Source: Leguminivora glycinivorella
Lineage: Eukaryota; Arthropoda; Insecta; Lepidoptera; Tortricidae
Direction: 5' to 3'
Assembly (NCBI RefSeq): GCF_023078275.1
Contig: NC_062972.1
Span: 17,687,691-17,751,690 of the forward strand
DNA length: 64,000 bases
Positions within the stretch are counted from its first letter, which is position 1, and each line of letters opens with the position of its first letter. Positions 55,488-64,000 of the stretch are shown here, piece by piece. A program made the position numbers and the translations under genes. The notes below the pieces were generated by a model that was given only the letters and a program-made list of their open reading frames with translations, made no database searches and was not told the origin of the DNA.

Positions 55488-58400
55488 ATGAGTTTCCTGA
55501 CGAAAATGTTCGGAGGCAAGAAAGAGGAGAAAGGCCCGACAACGCATGATGCAATACAAAAATTACGTGAAACTGAAGAGTTGTTGATTAAGAAACAGGA
55601 GTTTCTGGAAAAGAAAATCGAGTTAGAAATCCAAACAGCTAGGAAACATGGCACCAAAAATAAAAGAGGTAACTAGCAATCACACTCTACTCGGTAATTA
55701 CATCAATTAAATGACGGTAGTGTAAGGATTTCTTTGTTGACATGACCTTGTATTTTATTTGAATTCATTTTTATTTTGGTCGGTACTAGTCTGTAGTGCT
55801 ACTAACCCACTATCCATTTGTATCCTTTTGTATATTAATCATATATGCCCCAGAAGCTAATAAAAATATGAGGAAAATATAGACATGTTGAATTAGACTT
55901 GCCAATTCAATTGGTCTTTCATAGCCCTAGATTAATGTTTGTTGTATTTTTTGATAGCTAAAGTATAATATGTTGGGAAGGTAGGGCATTGGTGGGATAT
56001 AGTTTCAAAATACACATTCTTGCATTAACAACATCAGTATCAAACAGTGCTGCATCTTTTAAAGTGTCTTGATATCATACACATGATTCTGTATCATATG
56101 GTATACATGTATACCCATTGTAGATATTCATATTCATATGGTATAAGCTTAATCACAGTGCAATGCAATATTGTCATAATGGCGTAATGATGAATCATCT
56201 TCAACAGTGGACTGTGATATTTAAAATGTGGAAAACAGCTTTCACCTTAAGACATCATAATTATATCATGTATAATGCAGCATAATATTAGGATTAAGTT
56301 GGAATACAGTCAACTCCTCTATTTTAAATCTAACCATCTACATGTTTTGTAAACAATTCCTTCATGTTATCCTCCTAATGTTCAATGCAATTAAAAATCC
56401 ATTTCAGCCGCGATCGCCGCGCTCAAGCGTAAGAAGCGTTATGAGAAGCAACTCACCCAGATTGACGGGACGCTCACCCAGATTGAGGCACAGCGAGAGG
56501 CGCTGGAGGGAGCCAATACTAATGCCCAGGTGCTCAACACAATGAAGGATGCTGCCAATGCGATGAAGCTTGCTCACAAGGATATGTTAGTATTCTATTC
56601 TATGTTTAATTCTTCTAATATTGATCACAGTATGTCTTTGCAACATTTTTTTCTACTTTGTGGTCAGTTGTGTACCAGAATCTTTTTAGGCTGATTAAGA
56701 GGATATGGTAGCGAAAATGCTAAAATGGAAAGAAGCCCCCCTTTCAACTTGGGAATTTTAGTTAAATATACAATGTTATGAACTAGATTTATCGAAAAAA
56801 AATTGTCCATTAAGAACAACTCAGTCAAAAGATATTTAAAAAAAAATCATTAAAATCGAGGTTCCGCTCTCGACTCTTTCCTCCTTCAAAACTTAATCAA
56901 TCGGAATGAAATTTGAGAATCTGAATAACAATGAAATAATCTATGTCGGACCGTTTAGCTTTTTTGGTTAATTGTTACCAATCTTGAGTATCACACCTTT
57001 TTTTGCGCCAGAATGAAAAAGGCCGTTTTTGGAAATTTTTGATTGGCTCCAGAGTCTTTAAAAAGCAGAATATCAAATAAATCAAAACGGTCCGACACAG
57101 ATAAAAATAATAACAATCTGTGTTGAAAAAATCATTGCTCTATCTTCAAAAACCAGGGAGGAAACAGTCGAGAGTGTTTGTATGGAGAATTGACCCCTAC
57201 CATATCGTCTTAATTTAAAGTTTCCAAAAAACATTATATTTGACATGTATAGTAGGACCTTCATTTCCTTACCATGCAACTTAAAGTCAGGGATATAATT
57301 ATAATTACACAACACCACAGTATAAGGAATATTCAGTAGTTAATCTCCGGCAGGTAGATGCGGGCGGTATCTACTGCGCAAGGTCACGCAGGGTTGAACA
57401 AAATTACTATAAAGTTAATCAATCAACTTCGTACAAAGTAAGTTGTTGTTATCTAATAGGTACTACATATTAGGTAACTGTAAGTATTAGTACCTATAAC
57501 AATACCACACCAGTCAATATTGAATACACAAAAAAATATTATTCATATATTAGTCTCATAAGCGCAATACTAGATTGTGTAACGATCCCGAGCAAAATGA
57601 GATATTCACGGGACGGCTTTTCACATCACGTATGTGGTAATTTATATGTTATACTTAGATATTATTTAAAACAAAAACGCACTTTCTACTACGTACCATT
57701 CAAGTAGGTACGTGTTTTTTTCTTAAATACTGACGAAATAGTATTTACATAAAATGTCTGAATAGATGGTTCCACAATATTTAAGTAGGTACCAAACTTT
57801 CGAGATAAGATAGATCGCATCATCTACCTAAATAAAAAACAAGTATTTGGTTGCAAAGTAATTAATGTCGTTATAGGTAAATCCTTATTGATTTTAATGC
57901 ATCACTATATCTCACTTTTACCTAACGCTGCAAAAATATAAGTATAAAAACCACTTACTTTTCTGGAAGTCTAGGAATTGTGAAGAATTTTATATCCGGA
58001 TTTTTAGAACTGTTCTCCATACATCCATAAACACTACAGTAACGAAATGACCTCGGCACTGACGTCATTTTCACACACACATCAAAACAGCGCGCAAACG
58101 CGGCCCCGACTGTCCAGCCCAATAATTACCAGTTTCGCATGTTTTCGCTGCATGCGAGGGGAGGGAGGGGGACACACCGCGCGGCGTGAAGTTTGTAAGA
58201 AGAGTTATTACTGGTTTATACTGTGACAACACATGGCAACGTCAGGTGATGTGATGGGGACATTGTCAGGCTTTGCTTTGGTGATATGAGACAGGTGACG
58301 TTGATGGCGTGGACATGTTCTGTTGTCTACTCCTTGGCTTATTGTATATTATTTTAGCAGTATTAATGCTAAATTCGCAGCTGAGTTCAAGGACGTTGAG

Positions 58401-61400
58401 GTTATCAATCACTACCTCTTATGGGTCTTTGTACAGTACATTGTTTCCACTTACTTTAATAACATTTAGATATGTATAGAAGGTTCCGAAAACCGAACAA
58501 TTGTGTCTGTGATTCAGACTTATTACAAATCATTACTTATATATCTTATCTATCGCAGCGATGTGGACAAGGTGCACGACATTATGGACGACATCGCGGA
58601 GCAGCACGACATCTCGCGCGAGATCACCGACGCGATCAGCAACAACGTCGCCTTCCCCAACGACATCGACGAGGACGAACTCGAGAAGGAACTGGAGGAG
58701 CTCGAACAGGTAACCAAATGGTTCAAACAAGTACTTATTGTAATAACCTAACCACCATAGTGGACCGATTTTCATGAAACATGGCTAAGAACACTCCCGA
58801 TTAACTCAGTTTTCAAACAAAAAAAACTAAATCTAAATCGGTTTATCCATTTGGGAGCTACGATGCCACAGAAAGACACACACACACAGACAGACAGACA
58901 GACGAACAGACAGTCAGACACGTCAAACTTATAATATAACACCCCGTCGTTTTTGAATCGGGGGTTAAAAAAGATGTGGGTGGATGTGTCTGAGCGGCAT
59001 GCGAGCGTTATCGCCATATACGCCCACTGCAATGTCTCTTTCTCTGGTGCAGCATATGGACCAGAATCCGTGTGAGTTAACATGAAGCAAGATGGCTTAT
59101 AATCAGAGATCGGACGGATTTGCGACATTCTTAGTGACTTACGTCATTTTAATGACTTTTAGTATGAGATGACGCACAAAAATCAAGAGTGAACAGGCAC
59201 CTTCTGGACGAGCTCACTCCATCGTAGGCCACGTCTTTGCCTTTGGCTAGTCTGTGGTCAAGAGTAACCCCATTTATAATAATAAAAAAAAAAAAAATAT
59301 CCGATCTGCTTATAATTGATGGTCTCATATTACAAGATGATAGGAGACTAGATAAAGCTTTTCTAGTAGAAGCACACATGTTGCCATATTGTCTACTATT
59401 GTTGAACTAATTCCAATGTGATGTGAATGCCATGCAGATTAAGTGCGGGTTTCCTTCGTATTTTTCCGGAAACGTTCGTATTTGTCATGCTAGTTCAGTC
59501 AATGGCAGTACATCTTGTACTGAAACTGACTGAAATAGCATGACACGTTCGTACGTTTCCGTAACAATACGAAGGCAAATCTTTTCGCACTACCTCTGTA
59601 CCACAGCTATACGAGTATAAATTTACCTCATGGAAAGTTTTCATTGTATTATTTATGTTACTTATAAATGTTATCTATTTTATATCTACAGGAGGATCTC
59701 GACAAGGAGATGCTCGGTATCAACGTGCCTACAGACACGCTGCCGGATGTGCCTAGCGCCGAGTTGGTCCACGACAAGCCCAAACCCAGCAGGTCCAAGC
59801 AGACAGGTCAGTTCCTTATTTATATAAATACACGGTGTAACATGAGAGAACCGAAAGATTTTAACTACGCATTTCTGAGGGCAAAATAAAGATAAAATGT
59901 TATATGATAGCATATTATAAAGATAGCATATTTCGCAAAAAAAATTTTTTTTTGTGCTACTGTTTTTGGTTTTTTTTGGATGTATTTTCACATAAAAAGT
60001 AAATGTTATTCGTAAAACTGGCACTTAAAATAAAAATTACCATAAAACAAAAATTTTTTTTGCAATAAGTTACCTACTAGTTAAATAATTTTTCATAATT
60101 TGGATTTTTTTCAACCCCTTTTTGCCAAGAGTGGCACTGAAACTTAATAGTTCATGTGCCTACCCCTTTATGGGACACAGGCGTGATTATATGTATGTAT
60201 GTATGTAGTTACTAGTTATTTTTTGACATCTATCAACGAGGATAGTTAGATTATGTCCGATAGCGGCATCATCGCCATCAAAATAGCGTTTTCTTCTGAG
60301 AAATAATAAGTAATTGTTCATATGTAGGTGATGTGAAAGTAGGCGAAATCCAGAAAAGTTTACATGAAATTTTACCAGGGTGTCCACTTTCTGGAAAGTC
60401 AGGGAAAGTCAGGGAAAAGTCAGGGAAGCTCATAGTGGTCATGGAAAGTCAGGGAAAGTCAGGGAAATGATTTGGAGGTCAGGGAAAAACTTGGCACCAA
60501 GAAAAAAATCAAAAAGTATTAAAAAATAATATGATTTCTTGATGGGTTGACCACATCCATGACAGCAAAGATCGATTCCCGGTAGTGATTTTAAGGCATC
60601 TTAAAATTGTCACTTTAGACTTTTCATTACATGTATAGTACCTGGCCTCCATCCCAGTGATTGCTAATGAGAGATGTCAGAGACTCAGAGATATCTTCAT
60701 GCTCTAGCTGACCTTATCTGGCCCAAAATCGTAAATGTGGAAAAATCAGATTTTTTTACATTGCGTGCCCTACCCACATATTCCAAAATGGCGAAGGGGG
60801 TCGGGAATAAATTCAATTATTGTGATTCAGATTAACTGGAAAGTTGCACCACAATGTCACCATATACAATAATTCATAATTTGCTTTTGCTAATAGGGCG
60901 ATGTGAAAACGACAAAGACAAAGTTACGTCGCTGTCCAAATTTAAGTATCTATCCGACAATCCAAAGCGGAGTTCCTCATAAAGCCAATGGCGCATAACG
61001 TCACATAGAGGCGCAATTTGGCATGAGTCAAAGGAGCATAGGAGGATAATAAGCGTGACGATGAAAGAACTTCAAAACACTTGGAAACCTAAAGGCATGT
61101 AGTGGCAAAACACCCAAATGGGCATCCCGACGCTGACAACAAAGAAAAAATTTCGCGCTCACTTCGCTCGCGTTTAGTATTTTCCATTTCATCAATTTTA
61201 ATTCCCTTTATTTTTCGTGAAAGTTTCATGAAATTTAAGAGTTTTTGGAAAGTTTCCGCAACTTGCTCATAACTACTCTGCTCTGATAGACTAGGTACTC
61301 CATTTTGTTTCCTATGTTATGTACTTAATAACTATTATCAGCCCCAGGGACGTATAAAAGTGGAAAAATTTTCGCGCTCGCTGCGCTCGCGATGTTTTTT

Positions 61401-62209
61401 TCTAGCCTGAACTACCCATTAGGGCGCCGAAACTTAAACTCGCTCTACCCTGTTAGAGTGTACGGGCCGGCACTGGTATAGCCAAAAGTAAATGGCGATA
61501 ACTTTACTACCAACTACAGATTTCGTTAATGTTAGTTTTATATAACCAGAAATTAAAGTTTGATAGTTAACATAAAGATAAAAAAACCGTAGGTATAAAA
61601 GTATGAACTGCCTTGCAAATTTTAATATTTCGTACTTTAGAAAACAAACATATTCCAGAAAAAAAAATTCTGTGACAGACGGACAGACAGACGCTCGAGT
61701 GATCCTATAAGGATTCCGTTTTTCCCTTTTTACGGTACGGTAAAAACTTATATTTTTCAGGTTTTTTTTTCAAGACAGAAAAAAAACCGTTTTTTGCAAC
61801 TCTAAGCAAAAGTGGTAATAGTTGAATGAAAATTTGGTCAGGGAAATTTTCTTAAATGGTCATGGAAAGTCAGGGAAAAGTCAGGGAATTTTTTTTGGGT
61901 TTAGTAGTGGACACCCTGTTTACTCTTTTACTCTTATAATATAATGCTGTTAAAATTATTCGGTTTTCTCAAGTTACACCATGTATAGGTATACAAACAA
62001 GCTAATGCCATCTTTACGGCAAGCTTCAAAATAGGACATTGGGCCTTTGTGTTTGTTGGATGTCGCGATACAATATCGATAGGAATAATTACAGCTTATA
62101 TTGATTATTTTGAAACGTTGACATTATCTATGATACTTAATTATTTATTTTTATTTATTTTTCAGAGGACGACGAAGAATTCGCAAAGCTGCAGTCCTGG
62201 GCTACATAG
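55488..62209 (+). CDS. CHMP4: Charged multivesicular body protein 4 (CHMP4/Vps32/Snf7, shrub), complete
   Basis: CHMP4 is the main filament-forming subunit of ESCRT-III, which cuts membrane necks in endosome sorting, cell division and membrane repair. Coding exons: 55488-55668, 56408-56585, 58559-58709, 59692-59806, 62166-62209. The junctions are in phase and give 222 residues, the usual size. The start MSFLTKMFGGKKEEKG is the membrane-binding N-terminus. EEMLIKK-like EELLIKKQEFLEKKIE and KKHGTKNKR-like RKHGTKNKR form helix 1. RKKRYEKQL and TNAQVLNTMK follow in helix 2. DVDKVHDIMDDIAEQHDI is the second conserved block, DEDELEKELEELEQ the acidic one, and the C-terminus EFAKLQSWAT is the ALIX-binding amphipathic helix. 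The first ATG is used because it gives this conserved start. Confidence 0.95.
56690..57215. repeat. Dispersed repeat in CHMP4 intron 2
   Basis: The phrase gattaagaggatatggtagc near 56,693 and its near-inverse ctaccatatcgtcttaattt near 57,197 mark the ends. The interior has gactctttcctccttc and gaaacagtcgagagtgtttg in inverse order. It is non-coding, about 525 bp. Confidence 0.6.
57216..57958. other. CHMP4 intron 2, no recognised feature
   Basis: AT-rich sequence. I looked on the minus strand for a second THAP exon with a tryptophan and a CxxH pair and found none. Confidence 0.45.
57959..58068 (-). CDS. THAP-domain-like first coding exon, antisense in CHMP4 intron 2
   Basis: The minus strand reads ATG then MTSVPRSFRYCSVYGCMENS and SKNPDIKFFTIPRLPEK, ending at an exact donor GTAAGT (57,958-57,953). 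The start resembles a THAP zinc finger: C-x4-C then about 16 residues to FF-x-(I/F)-P-x-x-P. THAP domains bind DNA in P-element transposases and host factors. The second cysteine-histidine pair and conserved tryptophan should be in a further exon at lower coordinates, but none is visible. It may be an orphan exon, a dying gene or a transposon start. A GC-rich stretch upstream (58,080-58,200) could be its promoter. Confidence 0.5.
58752..58972 (+). repeat. Dispersed repeat with CAGA microsatellite, copy 2
   Basis: It matches 6,420-6,652 from gtggaccgattttcatgaaa through gacagacagacagac to cgtcaaacttataatataac and the final cgggggttaaaa. Confidence 0.7.
59188..59292 (+). repeat. Retroelement 3' end repeat, copy 2
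   Basis: It has gagctcactccatcgtaggc and cacgtctttgcctttggct and ends in ccatttataataataaaaaaa, as at 24,473-24,560. Confidence 0.6.
60110..60210 (-). repeat. Inverse fragment of the acatacaatcacgcctg repeat
   Basis: The words caagagtggcactgaaac, ctacccctttatgggacaca and gcgtgattatatgtatgtat are the complement of parts of 50,503-50,753. Confidence 0.62.
60376..61918. mobile_element. 1.54-kb TIR element with CAGGGTGTCCACT ends
   Basis: It starts CAGGGTGTCCACT and ends AGTGGACACCCTG, with TTTAC directly repeated outside (60371-60375 and 61919-61923). Subterminal words gtcagggaaa recur many times at both ends, as transposase-binding sites often do. No transposase remains. A 5-bp target duplication does not fit the usual 8 bp of hAT, so I leave the superfamily open. 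About 61,190-61,270 resembles 350-430. Confidence 0.75.
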
Positions 62210-63372
62210 GCTGGTCGTGGTTCGAACACTTGTACGTTGTGATATTTTGACGGTAGCGAGTCGAGTGAAGGTTTACTTTTGCGCTGTTAAGCTCAAATAC
62301 AATGTTTTAACCATGAGTGTATCAACACACAGAGTTAAGAGATAGACAGATACTATGATTCTGTGATTTCATGGAGTCTATAACCTCATATAGAACATGT
62401 GTATATATGCGCGACTGAGTTTTGGCGCACATTTACAACTAGAGGACGGATGCTGAGTGGCTCAAATTTAATAAGTGATTACTTGTACTGTACCATATGT
62501 GTGTGCGAAATCGATTGGTTATAAAAACACAGTTTTGGTTCACAGGCATTTCTGTCTATATGTCAACGCAGTGATGTGATGTATGAAACTTTAAAAGTGC
62601 GTCCAGATTTAATGCGCGCTTTGCATCAATGGCGCTTAACCCATTCATTGTCGAAGACGCGAATTCGCGTCACGATACATGTTAGGCAGCGTTCCCACTT
62701 AACGTCTCCTCAGTACATTTTGTATTACATAATAAACAAAATACAAAATGTACTGAGGAGACGTTTTTTGAATTACATTCAGGCGGCGTGGCGGGGACGT
62801 CCGTTGTGCGCCCCGAGACGTGCGTCTTATGAGTGTGGATGGTAGCTTAAATTGTAATGCAGATGCGGACTTCGGTAATGAATGGGTTTAGTTGCGCATT
62901 ATAACTCCTCGAGTGCCAGACTGATTTTTGAGTCGTTGGAATTTTGATTTTATTCTAATTAATCAAATTTCAAATTTGATTGACGTAATCGGACTGGTGT
63001 CCGCCGGCCGACAGTCCAAAGGCGTATGCCGTAAAGTAAATATACCTGCCACCATCAGTTTTATTTAAGGTTGTGAACGATAAGATGTGTGTCAAAAGTG
63101 TCTCCTAGGCATTTGACATGAAACCTTAAAACTGGCGGAGAGTCTGCTTAAAATAAAAGTGTCTTTCGCATACCTTTGTTGGACGACAAATTCGCTGGTA
63201 TTGGTGAATATCTACAGGGAAATTGCACATCTTAGCAAAAGTAGCCCTTCACTCGAACATGTGTATATAAATATGTATGAATCAATCGTTCGGCTTTATG
63301 TAATGCAATTAAATGTAATCTGCCTTATATATTTACTGGCTGAATTTTGTACTATACTGCTGTAATTTAATA
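62210..63372. other. CHMP4 3' flank
   Basis: This probably holds the CHMP4 3' UTR. AATAAA occurs at 63,152-63,157, rather far from the stop, and in a MITE at about 62,730, so the poly(A) site is unsettled. The phrase cctcgagtgccagactgatt at 62,908 also occurs at 53,728, each followed by ttaatcaaatttcaaatttg, marking one more dispersed repeat. Confidence 0.4.
62685..62848. mobile_element. Shortened member of the 298-bp MITE family
   Basis: It starts GGCAGCGTTCCCACTTA after TA and has cgtctcctcagtacattttg and its complement, with much of the left arm deleted. The right end is degraded (ggatggtagctta). Confidence 0.7.
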
Positions 63373-63695
63373 GCGCTGGTGGCCTAGCGGTAAGAGCGTG
63401 CGACTTACGATCCGGAGGTCGCGGGTTCGAACCCGGGCTCGTACCAATGAGTTTTTCGAAACTTATGTGCGAAATGTCATTTGATATTTGCCAGTCGCTT
63501 TTCGGTGAAGGAAAACATCGTGAGGAAACCGGACTAATTTCAATAAGGCCTAGTTACCCGTCGGGTTGGAAGGTCAGATGGCAGTCGCTTTCGTAAAAAC
63601 TAGTGCCTACGCCAAATCTTGGGATTAGTTGTCAAAGCGGACCCCAGGCTCCCATGAGCCGTGGCAAATGCCGGGATATCGCAAGGAGGATGATG
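63373..63695 (+). mobile_element. tRNA-derived SINE, fuller copy
   Basis: The tRNA-like head has an anticodon-loop position reading ACG and box B gggttcgaacccgggctcg. The body contains gcgaaatgtcatttgatatt, cggtgaaggaaaacatcgtg and gtcaaagcggaccccaggct and ends aaggaggatgatg. A 17-bp target duplication ACTGCTGTAATTTAATA lies at 63356-63372 and 63696-63712. It is about 110 bp longer than the copy at 5640. Confidence 0.9.
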
Positions 63696-64000
63696 ACTGC
63701 TGTAATTTAATATTTAGCTCATTAGTGAAAATTCAATAGCTGAAACTGCCCAAAGCTAGGAAGTTAGTTATTTGCAACGGCAATGATGAAGTTTGATAAT
63801 ATCATTGCCTTAATGTATGTCAAATATCTATAAAAAAATATGACGTTTATAAATGATAACAAAGAGGTACAAGTAATATAGAGAGTTACTGTCAAAATAA
63901 AATATGTAATCACAGTGCATAGACTGCCATCTCTCGACACAAGCTTAAAACTTTTAAACCTCAGGCACAGAATATATAATAGTACAAGTACAGAAGGCTC

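Noticed and set aside
58472..58777. 101-codon open frame across CHMP4 exon 3
   Set aside because: It is an alternative-frame shadow; the exon is read in the frame giving DVDKVHDIMDD.

Overview
The window is nuclear DNA from an insect, almost certainly a moth or butterfly (Lepidoptera). The genes are split by short canonical GT-AG introns. The introns and spacers are packed with repeat types typical of lepidopteran genomes: tRNA-derived SINEs, short Helitrons ending in CTAG, many foldback MITEs, hAT relatives and 5'-truncated non-LTR elements. I cannot name the species. Nothing bacterial is present, and no CRISPR array or operon is visible.

Layout. (1) 1-17,508 has no coding exon that I can support and is dominated by repeats. 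It is probably intron 1 of a minus-strand gene whose first coding exon, 17,509-17,580, reads as missing-in-metastasis (mim/MTSS, I-BAR family). (2) 17,581-19,794 is the spacer between mim and SMC5, which point away from each other. (3) 19,795-41,587 (+) is a complete SMC5 gene. I place 21 coding exons that join without a frame break into 1,056 residues, with Walker A, hinge, SGGER signature and Walker B. (4) 41,588-45,951 is a convergent spacer holding foldback elements, including a 345-bp inverted repeat. (5) 45,952-54,751 (-) is a complete ARMC6 gene of nine coding exons and 465 residues. An intronless tektin-family gene lies inside one of its introns on the opposite strand. (6) 54,752-55,487 is a short divergent spacer, probably a shared promoter. 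(7) 55,488-62,209 (+) is CHMP4 (Vps32/Snf7/shrub), five coding exons and 222 residues. A THAP-like first exon sits antisense in its intron 2. (8) 62,210-64,000 is its 3' region plus repeats, including a SINE with a perfect target duplication.

The genes are unrelated housekeeping or cytoskeletal genes: SMC5/6 DNA repair, an armadillo protein, ESCRT-III membrane remodelling, a ciliary/flagellar filament protein and a membrane-bending actin regulator. They do not form one pathway.

The most unusual signal is local tandem duplication of single exons. SMC5 exon 4 exists in about five copies, two of which keep splice sites and the same reading phase. SMC5 exon 19, which encodes the ABC signature, exists in four copies. 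Part of SMC5 exon 9 is copied once. ARMC6 exon 8 exists in three copies. Other points of interest are a three-layer transposon nest with readable empty sites, an LINE inserted 36 bp from a splice acceptor, two perfect hairpins at the left edge, a 121-bp minisatellite organised as dimers, and a tRNA-like sequence inside an inverted-repeat element. All calls rest on reading alone; no alignment or search was run.
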